Part shown: positions 45,225 through 53,078 of the stretch, in pieces
Layout: each line of letters starts with the position of its first letter
Position numbering within the stretch: the first letter of the stretch is position 1
Origin: Hirschia maritima DSM 19733
GTDB lineage: Bacteria > Pseudomonadota > Alphaproteobacteria > Caulobacterales > Hyphomonadaceae
Length of the DNA stretch: 64,000 nucleotides
Assembly: GCF_000378345.1 (NCBI RefSeq)
Contig: NZ_KB899545.1
Location: forward strand, 496,001-560,000
Reading direction: 5' to 3'
The notes under the pieces: model-generated
The model's input: only the letters and a program-made list of their open reading frames with translations
Told to the model about the DNA's origin: nothing
Database searches by the model: none
Made by a program: the position numbers and the translations under genes

Positions 45225-45482
45225 ATGGGTAAGATTTTATTCTTTGGAAAGTTAGCTGATATTGCCGGTCTAACAGAAATGGCATTGCCTCATAGTTCTA
45301 CTGCTTATTCGTTTGAAGACATTCTAACTATGGTTTGTTCAGACAATGTAGAATTAGAATCAACCTTGCGAGACCAATCGACTAAGCTCTGTATCAATCA
45401 AGAGATTTTAACTGATAAAGAAGCTGTCAACATCAAACAGGATGACGAAATCGCTTTTTTACCGCCTTTTAGCGGCGGATAA
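45225..45482 (+). CDS. moaD: Molybdopterin synthase sulfur carrier subunit
   Basis: An 85-residue ubiquitin-fold carrier ending PPFSGG. The terminal Gly-Gly is the site of thiocarboxylate formation; NIKQDDEIAFLPPFSGG is the typical end. It pairs with MoaE from the same run. The adenylyltransferase that activates it (MoeB) is not in the window. Confidence 0.94.
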   Translation: MGKILFFGKLADIAGLTEMALPHSSTAYSFEDILTMVCSDNVELESTLRDQSTKLCINQEILTDKEAVNIKQDDEIAFLPPFSGG

Positions 45483-45523
45483 ACCGCTATTTTCATTGCA
45501 ATTTTAATGTAATTGCCAAAATA

Positions 45524-45542
45524 ATGTGCACTCTTTGCACAT
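45524..45542. promoter_or_regulatory. Perfect inverted repeat upstream of nrtA
   Basis: ATGTGCA (45524-45530) and TGCACAT (45536-45542) are exact reverse complements around CTCTT. The position, about 260 bp before nrtA and just after moaD, fits an operator or upstream promoter element. The region does not show correctly spaced sigma-54 boxes (TGGCAC-N5-TTGC). Confidence 0.4.
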
Positions 45543-45580
45543 GTTGATCGAGTCTGCATCGATTTTACTTTTGTTGCGAG

Positions 45581-45777
45581 TGCCGATGCAAGAATAATTG
45601 CAGGCAGCGTCATACTACTTCAATTTGAAATGAAGTTGCAGCGATGATGCTGTTGATATGAACATACGCTCGGAGTCGGGCGTGTTTAGTAGAAATGCAA
45701 AGTACATAACCGTACTGAACTGCACTTCCCAACTCAAAACCCAAATTAGAAACATACACAAGTGTCGCACGCGCTTG
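45581..45777 (+). promoter_or_regulatory. Structured nrtA leader with competing hairpins (candidate NasT target)
   Basis: The 319-bp gap 45483-45801 has no gene but many pairings. TGCC-TGCAA/TTGCA-GGCA (45581-45606). A 10-bp helix GCAGCGTCAT (45604-45613) with ATGATGCTGT (45644-45653) enclosing ACTTCA/TGAAGT (45617-45636). Two hexaloop hairpins, GCAGC-GATGAT-GCTGT (45638-45653) and ATACGCTC-GGAGTC-GGGCGTGT (45664-45685). AGTAC-ATAACC-GTACT (45701-45716). CAAGTG/CGCTTG (45759-45777). The first hexaloop hairpin and the 10-bp helix exclude each other. Tandem hexaloop hairpins are the known ANTAR target form, and NasT (an ANTAR protein) is encoded 12 kb away. Both loops have G at position 4 but G, not the usual A, at position 1, and no T-run terminator is visible. 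Confidence 0.45.
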
Positions 45778-45801
45778 GAATCTCTAAGGAGTTCGCTGAA
45801 C

Positions 45802-47286
45802 ATGCAACTGTTATTTAACAGCAATTATACTAATGAGAATTCTCTTTTCACTCATTGGAAAAAGCCAATCGGTACCCTCGTGGGTGCAACAGCGGCTTTG
45901 ATGCTTGCCGCCTGTGGTGGATCAAACGAAACAAGCTCCAGCAGCACAAAACCGACCGAAAGCGTCGATGTTTCAATTCCTGCTTTGGAATTAGAAAAAA
46001 CGGACCTAACATTTGGGTTTATTAAGTTAACCGACATGGCTCCTTTAGCTATCGCTTATGAAAAGGGCTATTTCGAAGATGAAGGTCTCTTCGTAACAAT
46101 CGAACCTCAAGCTAACTGGAAAGTTCTTCTCGATCGCGTGATTGATGGTGAGCTTGATGGTGCACACATGCTTGCTGGCCAACCTATTGCTGCTACAATC
46201 GGGTATGGAACCAAAGCCGATATTATTACTCCATTTTCAATGGATCTAAATGGTAACGGTATTACTGTTTCTAACGAAGTTTGGGCTGAAATGAAGCCAA
46301 ACCTTCCAAAAATGGATGATGGTCGTCCAGTTCACCCAATCAAAGCTGAATACCTAAAGCCAGTTGTTGAGAAATACACTGAAGAAGGTAAGCCGTTTAA
46401 CATGGGTATGGTTTTCCCAGTTTCTACACACAACTATGAGCTTCGCTACTGGTTGGCTTCTGGTGGAATTCACCCTGGATACTACTCGCCAGATGACGTT
46501 TCTGGTCAAATCCAAGCCGAAGCATTCCTTTCAGTAACACCTCCACCACAGATGCCTGCTACTTTGGAAGCTGGAACTATCTACGGTTATTGTGTGGGTG
46601 AGCCTTGGAATCAACAAGCTGTTTTCAAAGGAATTGGTGTTCCTGTGATCACTGACTACGAAATCTGGAAAGATAACCCGGAAAAAGTATTCGGTATCAC
46701 GAAGCAATTCGCTGAAGAAAACCCGAACACTACACTTGCTCTAACAAAAGCTCTTATCCGTGCTGCAATGTGGTTGGACGAAAACGACAACGCTAACCGC
46801 CCAGAAGCTGTTGAGATCCTATCTCGTTCTGAGTATGTTGGTGCTGACTACGAAGTAATCGCTAACTCTATGACTGGTACTTTCGAGTACGAAAAAGGCG
46901 ACAAGCGCGACGTTCCTGACTTCAACGTATTCTTCCGCTATAACGCGACTTATCCATATTACTCTGATGCTGTTTGGTACCTAACTCAAATGCGTCGTTG
47001 GGGGCAAATCCCAGAAGGCAAATCAGACGAATGGTATGACGAAACAGCGAAGAGCGTTTACCGTCCTGACATTTACCTAGAAGCAGCAAAAATGCTTGTT
47101 GATGAAGGTAAAGCTAACAAAGCTGACTTCCCTTGGGAAACAGACGGATACAAAGCGCCAACTCCAGCTGCCGACATAATCGACGGAATTGGATATGACG
47201 GTCGCACACCAAACGCATACCTCGACAGTCTCACCATCGGGCTGAAAGGTTCTCAAAAAATCGTGGACGCAAAAGTCACCGAGTAA
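45802..47286 (+). CDS. nrtA: Nitrate/nitrite ABC transporter substrate-binding lipoprotein
   Basis: A 494-residue binding protein of the NrtA/CmpA family. A lipoprotein signal ends in LMLAAC (lipobox, C38), so the mature protein is anchored on the periplasmic side. Family motifs: [51 protein letters not shown] and [14 protein letters not shown]. The start at ATG 45802 is set by AAGGAG 10 bases upstream; the frame is open further back to 45658 but that part is not protein-like. The NasS sensor at 56594 is a soluble paralogue. First gene of the nrt-nir-nas operon. Confidence 0.94.
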   Translation: MQLLFNSNYTNENSLFTHWKKPIGTLVGATAALMLAACGGSNETSSSSTKPTESVDVSIPALELEKTDLTFGFIKLTDMAPLAIAYEKGYFEDEGLFVTIEPQANWKVLLDRVIDGELDGAHMLAGQPIAATIGYGTKADIITPFSMDLNGNGITVSNEVWAEMKPNLPKMDDGRPVHPIKAEYLKPVVEKYTEEGKPFNMGMVFPVSTHNYELRYWLASGGIHPGYYSPDDVSGQIQAEAFLSVTPPPQMPATLEAGTIYGYCVGEPWNQQAVFKGIGVPVITDYEIWKDNPEKVFGITKQFAEENPNTTLALTKALIRAAMWLDENDNANRPEAVEILSRSEYVGADYEVIANSMTGTFEYEKGDKRDVPDFNVFFRYNATYPYYSDAVWYLTQMRRWGQIPEGKSDEWYDETAKSVYRPDIYLEAAKMLVDEGKANKADFPWETDGYKAPTPAADIIDGIGYDGRTPNAYLDSLTIGLKGSQKIVDAKVTE

Positions 47287-47310
47287 AAAAAGCCCCTTAA
47301 AACTAAACTT

Positions 47311-47350
47311 GCGAAGAGCAAATTTCCCTTCACTTGCTCTTCGCGTTTTT
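47311..47350 (+). terminator. Strong stem-loop between nrtA and nrtB
   Basis: GCGAAGAGCAA (47311-47321) pairs perfectly with TTGCTCTTCGC (47334-47344), followed by GTTTTT. It looks like an intrinsic terminator but lies inside the operon. It may be a partial terminator or 3' stabiliser that keeps the binding protein more abundant than the membrane parts. Confidence 0.75.
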
Positions 47351-47378
47351 CAAAATTCACTAAAAGTGGAATAAGTAA

Positions 47379-48494
47379 ATGACTGCAGCGCAACCAGCCC
47401 CAGATAGTGAAACTGCCGAAGTTTCACCAGACGAAATCAAGCAACTTAACAAAGAAGCAAAAAAAGAAGCTATCTTTTCCAGCATCAACAAAGCTTCGAA
47501 ATTTTTGGATGCTGTAGGGCTTTCTTGGGTGACACCTATTTTAATGATCGCCGCCGGCGATAGCCCCAAAGAACAGGGGAAGGTGCTTTGGAACAGATTG
47601 GGTGTTCCTATTTTAGCTGTGCTAATTTTTCTTTTCGCTTGGGCTCAACTCGCCCCGCAGGTTAAAACATCTTTAGGAGCTATTCCCGGTCCATCACAAG
47701 TATGGGAACAAGCTCAAGTATTACATGCTGACCATGTTTCAGAAACGCAAAAAGCCAAAGCATTTCAGGATCGTCAGGACGCTCGCAATGATGCATTGAT
47801 CGCCGCTGGACGCGCGGATCAGGTAAAAACTCGAGAGTACACAGGGAAATCGACTTACTACCAGCAAATATGGACTAGTTTGCAAACAGTATTTTTTGGT
47901 TTCTTGATTGGGACTATTATCGCGGCACCTCTGGGAATAATCTGTGGAATGTCGCCTGTAATGAATGCAGCATTCAATCCGATTATTCAAATTTTCAAAC
48001 CCGTATCTCCTCTAGCATGGTTGCCGATCGTTACTATGGTTGTATCCGCAACTATGGTTACGACAGATGGCGGAATGTCTAAGAGTTTCGTTACTTCAGC
48101 GATTACCGTGACATTGTGTTCCCTCTGGCCAACACTGATCAACACAGCAGTAGGTGTGGCCTCAATCGATAAAGACCTTGTGAATGTGGGTAAGGTCTTG
48201 AAACTCGATGCATGGACTAAAGTAACAAAGCTTGTACTTCCTTCAGCTCTTCCTTTGATATTCACCGGCATGCGTTTGTCGCTCGGTGTTGGTTGGATGG
48301 TTCTGATTGCTGCAGAAATGTTGGCCCAAAACCCTGGTCTAGGAAAATTTGTTTGGGATGAATTCCAAAACGGATCCTCTCAATCACTCGCTAAGATCAT
48401 GGTTGCCGTTCTAACTATTGGTATAATTGGTTTTATACTAGATCGCTTCATGGCTGCTCTTCAGACCATGTTCACTCACACAACTAACCGCTAA
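47379..48494 (+). CDS. nrtB: Nitrate ABC transporter permease
   Basis: A 371-residue permease of the NrtB/CmpB/SsuC type. A cytoplasmic N-terminus is followed by a first helix (about 75-95, GVPILAVLIFLFAWAQL) and a charged, alanine- and glutamine-rich stretch of about 60 residues (FQDRQDARNDALIAAGRAD). The BPD_transp core begins near 160 (WTSLQTVFFGFLIGTIIAAPLG) and has the EAA-type loop KVLKLDAWTKVTKLVLPSALP and IFTGMRLSLGVGWMVLIAAEM. It assembles as a homodimer with the fused NrtCD ATPase. Confidence 0.93.
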   Translation: MTAAQPAPDSETAEVSPDEIKQLNKEAKKEAIFSSINKASKFLDAVGLSWVTPILMIAAGDSPKEQGKVLWNRLGVPILAVLIFLFAWAQLAPQVKTSLGAIPGPSQVWEQAQVLHADHVSETQKAKAFQDRQDARNDALIAAGRADQVKTREYTGKSTYYQQIWTSLQTVFFGFLIGTIIAAPLGIICGMSPVMNAAFNPIIQIFKPVSPLAWLPIVTMVVSATMVTTDGGMSKSFVTSAITVTLCSLWPTLINTAVGVASIDKDLVNVGKVLKLDAWTKVTKLVLPSALPLIFTGMRLSLGVGWMVLIAAEMLAQNPGLGKFVWDEFQNGSSQSLAKIMVAVLTIGIIGFILDRFMAALQTMFTHTTNR

Positions 48495-48509
48495 TTATTG
48501 GAGGCTGAT

Positions 48510-50231
48510 ATGGCGATACTTTCGCTAAAAAATGTGTCCAAATGGTATGGTGATGGTCCAGATCGGGCCGAGATACTTAAAGATATTAATCTTGATGTCG
48601 CGGATGCTGAATTTGTAGCTATTCTTGGTTTCTCTGGTTCTGGAAAAACTACTTTGATCAACCTCATCGCAGGGCTTGAGTTCCCTGACGCAGGTGAAGT
48701 GTTCAGTAAGGGTGAAAAAGTTGTTGGGCCAGCACCTGACCGCGGTTTGGTATTCCAAAGCTATTCTTTAATGCCTTGGATGAGTGTCAAAGAAAACGTC
48801 GCTCTAGCTGTAGACACTGTATTCAAATCTGAAAGCAAAAGCGAACGAGAAAAACGTACTTTACGTTACGTTGAAATGGTCGGTTTGGGCCATGCTACAG
48901 ATCGAAAACCAGCTGAACTTTCAGGTGGAATGAGACAACGCGTGTCAGTAGCGCGCGCGCTAGCAATGAACCCTGAAATATTATTGCTTGATGAACCATT
49001 GTCAGCATTGGACGCACTAACGCGGTCTAAGTTGCAGGACGAGATCACTGAAATATGGGATCAGGAAAAGAAAACTGTTGTTCTGATTACAAACGATGTC
49101 GACGAGGCTATATTACTAGCGGACCGGATAATACCATTAAACCCTGGCCCTAACGCATCTTTAGGGCCTGATTTTAAAGTTGATATTCCTAGACCACGCG
49201 ATCGTACAAAAATGAACGAAAGCGATGAATTCAAAACTCTTCGCAAGGATATCACTGAGTACCTAATGGGAGTAGGGGCCGCCGCCAAATCTGAAGGCGT
49301 AGAACCACCTCTACCAAATGTAGTTCCGATTACCCAAAAGCCACCAAAGGCATACGAGAGCGCTTCGAAAACTTCTGGTCTTCACGAAGATCGTTACCTT
49401 GAGTTTTCTAAAGTTTGTAAAGTGTATCCTACACCCAAGGGACCACTTACCGTCGTTGATGGTTTTGACACCATGGTGAAAAAGGGGGAGTTCATCTCCA
49501 TCATTGGTCACTCTGGGTGTGGTAAATCAACTGTTCTGACAATGGCTGCAGGCCTTAACGAAGTTTCACGTGGCGGTATTATCCTCGATCACAAAGAAGT
49601 ATCTGCTGCGGGACCTGATAGAGCTGTTGTGTTCCAATCTCCATCTTTGTTCCCTTGGCTCACGGCAAAGCAGAATGTGGCTATCGGTGTCGACAAAGTT
49701 TATCCGGATGCCACTCAAGCTGAACGCGAACAGATCGTTGAGTACTATCTCTACCGTGTTGGCCTGAAAGACTCGATGAACAAACTTGCTCAAGATCTCT
49801 CAAACGGTATGAAACAGCGTGTTGGTATTGCGCGTGCATTTGCCCTTAGTCCCAAGCTTCTTCTTTTGGATGAACCTTTCGGAATGCTGGACAGTTTGAC
49901 TCGATGGGAATTGCAAGAAGTTCTCATGGATGTCTGGCAAAAAACAAAAGTGACGGCCATGTGTGTAACGCACGATGTGGATGAAGCCATTCTTTTGGGC
50001 GACCGAGTGATCATGATGACCAATGGTCCGAACGCGAGAATTGGTCTGGACATGCGCGTGGATATCGGGCGGCCTAGAACGCGTAAAGCGCTTCTAGAAC
50101 ATCCCGATTATTATAAATATAGGCAGAAAGTTCTTCAATTTCTTGAAGATTATGAAGGTGGTGCAAACCCCAAACCGCCGACAGAGGAACCAACTCCTGA
50201 CGACGGTTCCAAGTCAGAAGACGCTGCTTAG
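48510..50231 (+). CDS. Fused double ATP-binding protein of the nitrate ABC transporter (NrtCD)
   Basis: A 573-residue chain with two complete ABC ATPase domains. NBD1: Walker [10 protein letters not shown] (40-48), signature LSGGM (137-141), Walker B ILLLDE, and LITNDVDEA where the usual H-loop histidine is Asn (N195). A 100-residue linker follows. NBD2: Walker [10 protein letters not shown] (333-341), signature LSNGM (430-434), Walker B LLLLDE, and intact VTHDVDEA (H488). Cyanobacteria use separate NrtC and NrtD, with an NrtA-like domain on NrtC; here two ATPases are fused and no binding domain is attached. ATG 48510 has GGAGG at ideal spacing; TTG 48498 is the outer limit. Confidence 0.94.
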   Translation: MAILSLKNVSKWYGDGPDRAEILKDINLDVADAEFVAILGFSGSGKTTLINLIAGLEFPDAGEVFSKGEKVVGPAPDRGLVFQSYSLMPWMSVKENVALAVDTVFKSESKSEREKRTLRYVEMVGLGHATDRKPAELSGGMRQRVSVARALAMNPEILLLDEPLSALDALTRSKLQDEITEIWDQEKKTVVLITNDVDEAILLADRIIPLNPGPNASLGPDFKVDIPRPRDRTKMNESDEFKTLRKDITEYLMGVGAAAKSEGVEPPLPNVVPITQKPPKAYESASKTSGLHEDRYLEFSKVCKVYPTPKGPLTVVDGFDTMVKKGEFISIIGHSGCGKSTVLTMAAGLNEVSRGGIILDHKEVSAAGPDRAVVFQSPSLFPWLTAKQNVAIGVDKVYPDATQAEREQIVEYYLYRVGLKDSMNKLAQDLSNGMKQRVGIARAFALSPKLLLLDEPFGMLDSLTRWELQEVLMDVWQKTKVTAMCVTHDVDEAILLGDRVIMMTNGPNARIGLDMRVDIGRPRTRKALLEHPDYYKYRQKVLQFLEDYEGGANPKPPTEEPTPDDGSKSEDAA

Positions 50232-50291
50232 ATCAAAGTTGAATATTATGAACATTATCGCTCAATTGAGCCTGAAGACAGGAGAGGTCTA

Positions 50292-52736
50292 ATGAAGCCC
50301 AGACTTGTCGTAATAGGGAATGGTATGGCCCCAGGCCGTGCACTTGAAACCCTTTTTGAAACTGCACCTGATGCCTATGAAGTCATCATTTTCAACGCAG
50401 AACCACGTGTGAACTATAACCGTATTATGCTTTCTCCTGTACTTTCTGGTGAAAGTACATTCGACGATATCATCATTCACGGCGATGATTGGTATGAGCA
50501 AAATAACATCACGCTCCATCGTGGCGCACGCGTAACCAAAATTGATAGGGAAGCTAGAACTGTTACTTCAGCTGCTGGAATTACTGAAGCCTATGATAAA
50601 CTAATCATCGCAACAGGATCTAACCCATTTATTATCCCTTGCCCGGGGCACAAACTAGAAGGTGTGTTAGCATACCGAGATCTCGATGATGTCGACAAAA
50701 TGATTGAATTTTCCAATAAGGAAAATTCAAGTGCTGTCGTAATTGGTGGCGGTCTACTTGGTCTTGAGGCTGCTGCTGGTCTCAAAATGCAAGGCATGGA
50801 TGTTACCGTTCTCCATCTTATGCCTACTTTGATGGAACGTCAGCTTGATCCTTCAGCGGGATACCTTCTTGAGAAAGAATTGTCCTCACGTGGTATAAAC
50901 ATCATCACCAAAGCCAACACGAAAGAAATAGTTGGTGAAGACAGAGTTGAAGGTGTTTTGTTAGATGATGGAACACTGCTTAAAGCTGATATGGTCGTTA
51001 TGGCCGTTGGTATTCGACCTAGCATAGAATTAGCAAAAGATGCTGGATTGGATGTTGGACGGGGGATACTTGTATCTTCCACAATGCAAACATCCGACCC
51101 AGACATATATTCGGTTGGAGAATGTGTTGAGTTTGAAGGGAATGTGTACGGTCTAGTCGCACCTTTATATGAGCAAGCAAGAATACTCGGGCTTGAATTG
51201 GCTGGTGAAACTGGCAATTCATTTGCGCATTCCGAAACCTCAACAAAACTAAAGGTTACAGGTGTTGATCTTTTCTCAGCGGGAGACTTTGCAGAAGGCG
51301 AAAACCGAGAAGAAATTGTGTTCCGTGATGCGTCTCGAGGAATATATAAACGACTAGTTCTCGAAGAAGATCGCTTAATCGGTGCCGTTTTATATGGTGA
51401 AACCGCCGATGGAGCTTGGTTTTTCCAAAAGATCAAAGAAGGGGAAGTTGTTTCACCTAAAGAACGCGAAAACCTGATCTTCGGACAGAATTTCGCAGGA
51501 GCCGAACCGCTGGACCCCACGGCGGCCGTTGCAGCCTTGCCGGATGATGCAGAAATCTGTGGCTGTAACGGCGTTTCAAAAGGGAAAATCGTATCTGCGA
51601 TTGAAAAAGAAGGACTTAAAGACCTTGCAGGCGTTCGTTCTTGCACAAAAGCATCTGCATCTTGTGGTACTTGTACTGGACTAGTTGAAAGTTTACTTGC
51701 TTGTACTCTTGGAGATGAATTTGGTGGCACTAAAGAAACTGTCTGCGGTTGTACTGATCTTGGCCCAGGAGATGTTCGAAGACTAATTGTGGCCAAAGAG
51801 CTAAAGTCTATTCCTGCAGTTATGCAAGAATTGGGATGGAAGACTTCTAACGGTTGCGCGAAATGTCGTCCTGCTTTGAATTATTATCTGGTTGCTACAT
51901 GGCCGGGCGAATATGTTGATGATCAACAATCTCGTTTCATCAACGAACGCGTGCATGCAAACATTCAAAAAGATGGCACTTACTCAGTAGTTCCACGCGC
52001 GTGGGGCGGACTCACAAATTCTAAAGAACTCCGCGCAATTGCCGACGTCGTTGATAAATTTGAAATACCAACAGTCAAATATACCGGTGGTCAAAGGATC
52101 GACTTATTGGGAGTTAAGAAGGACGACTTACCAGCTGTCTGGAAAGACCTCAACGATGCTGGAATGGTGTCTGGTCACGCTTACGCCAAAGGTCTTCGTA
52201 CGGTGAAAACATGTGTTGGAACCGATTGGTGTCGCTTTGGAACGCAAGATTCAACTGGTCTAGGCGTTAAACTTGAACGAATGATGTGGGGCTCTTGGTC
52301 TCCAGCTAAAGTCAAACTAGCTGTGTCTGGTTGCCCGAGAAACTGTGCTGAATCCACTTGTAAAGACATAGGAGTAATCTGTGTCGACTCTGGATATGAA
52401 TTGCATTTTGGCGGTGCAGCTGGAATGCACATTCAAGGTACTCAAGTTCTATGCAAAGTGGAAACTGAAGAAGAAGCATTGGAGTATTGCGGTGCTCTTT
52501 TACAGGCCTACCGTGAACAAGGATGGTATCTCGAACGTATCTATAAATGGGCCGACAGAGTAGGTTATGACACTGTTCGAGCGATGATTGTGGATGATGC
52601 TGAGGGACGAAAAGCGTTTTATGAGCGCTTCTTGTACTCTCAAAAATTTGCACAAGATGACCCGTGGGAGGAACGCGCATCTAAAGGTGTTGATGCTCAT
52701 GAATTCAGCCCTCTCACATTAGAACCTGCGGAGTAA
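50292..52736 (+). CDS. nirB: Assimilatory nitrite reductase [NAD(P)H], large subunit
   Basis: Reduces nitrite to ammonium with six electrons from NAD(P)H. In 814 residues: an FAD/NAD pyridine-nucleotide oxidoreductase module (1 to about 400, VIGNGMAPGRALE and VVIGGGLLGLEAAAGLK), two BFD-like [2Fe-2S] modules (CGCNGVSKG..CGTC near 423-460, CGCTDLGPGDV..CAKC near 485-525), then the nitrite/sulfite reductase domains. The siroheme/4Fe-4S cysteines are C641/C647 (CVGTDWC) and C681/C685 (CPRNC). SUMT downstream supplies the siroheme precursor. Confidence 0.96.
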   Translation: MKPRLVVIGNGMAPGRALETLFETAPDAYEVIIFNAEPRVNYNRIMLSPVLSGESTFDDIIIHGDDWYEQNNITLHRGARVTKIDREARTVTSAAGITEAYDKLIIATGSNPFIIPCPGHKLEGVLAYRDLDDVDKMIEFSNKENSSAVVIGGGLLGLEAAAGLKMQGMDVTVLHLMPTLMERQLDPSAGYLLEKELSSRGINIITKANTKEIVGEDRVEGVLLDDGTLLKADMVVMAVGIRPSIELAKDAGLDVGRGILVSSTMQTSDPDIYSVGECVEFEGNVYGLVAPLYEQARILGLELAGETGNSFAHSETSTKLKVTGVDLFSAGDFAEGENREEIVFRDASRGIYKRLVLEEDRLIGAVLYGETADGAWFFQKIKEGEVVSPKERENLIFGQNFAGAEPLDPTAAVAALPDDAEICGCNGVSKGKIVSAIEKEGLKDLAGVRSCTKASASCGTCTGLVESLLACTLGDEFGGTKETVCGCTDLGPGDVRRLIVAKELKSIPAVMQELGWKTSNGCAKCRPALNYYLVATWPGEYVDDQQSRFINERVHANIQKDGTYSVVPRAWGGLTNSKELRAIADVVDKFEIPTVKYTGGQRIDLLGVKKDDLPAVWKDLNDAGMVSGHAYAKGLRTVKTCVGTDWCRFGTQDSTGLGVKLERMMWGSWSPAKVKLAVSGCPRNCAESTCKDIGVICVDSGYELHFGGAAGMHIQGTQVLCKVETEEEALEYCGALLQAYREQGWYLERIYKWADRVGYDTVRAMIVDDAEGRKAFYERFLYSQKFAQDDPWEERASKGVDAHEFSPLTLEPAE

Positions 52737-52741
52737 TTGAA

Positions 52742-53074
52742 ATGACCATAGATACTGCAGTTCTAGATTGGAGAGACCTGTGTGCAATTGACGATATTCC
52801 TGTTCAAGGGTCTCGTCGCGCGATCATCAATGGACGTGAAATCGGTATATTCCGAACATCATCTTCTGAAATTTATGCAATCGACAATGCATGTCCTCAT
52901 AAACAGGGACCTCTGACGGAGGGAATTGTTCACGACTGTTCGGTGACATGTCCGCTTCATAATTGGGTTTTTGATCTGAAAACTGGTGTTGCACAAGGAC
53001 AAGACGAAGGCAGTGTGACAACTCATCCAATTCAGATCAGAGATGATCGGGTATACATTCAGCTCAAAGGATAG
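52742..53074 (+). CDS. nirD: Nitrite reductase small subunit NirD, Rieske-type
   Basis: A 110-residue Rieske-fold subunit. Both cluster half-motifs are intact, CPHKQGPL and CPLHNW (C-x-H and C-x2-H), so it should bind a [2Fe-2S] cluster, unlike enterobacterial NirD, which has lost the ligands. It partners NirB and lies 5 bases after it. Confidence 0.93.
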   Translation: MTIDTAVLDWRDLCAIDDIPVQGSRRAIINGREIGIFRTSSSEIYAIDNACPHKQGPLTEGIVHDCSVTCPLHNWVFDLKTGVAQGQDEGSVTTHPIQIRDDRVYIQLKG

Positions 53075-53078
53075 GTAA

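Noticed and set aside
45528-45542. Sigma-54 type promoter before nrtA (GTGCAC..TTGC)
   Set aside because: Only three bases separate the elements instead of five, and the GG of the -24 box is missing.
45658-45801. Upstream extension of the nrtA frame (48 extra residues)
   Set aside because: The extension is not signal-like. ATG 45802 has AAGGAG and gives a normal lipoprotein signal; the extra stretch overlaps the RNA hairpins.
50840-51796. 318-codon minus-strand frame within nirB
   Set aside because: Antisense to a strongly conserved coding region; product is Ser/Pro-rich without any domain.
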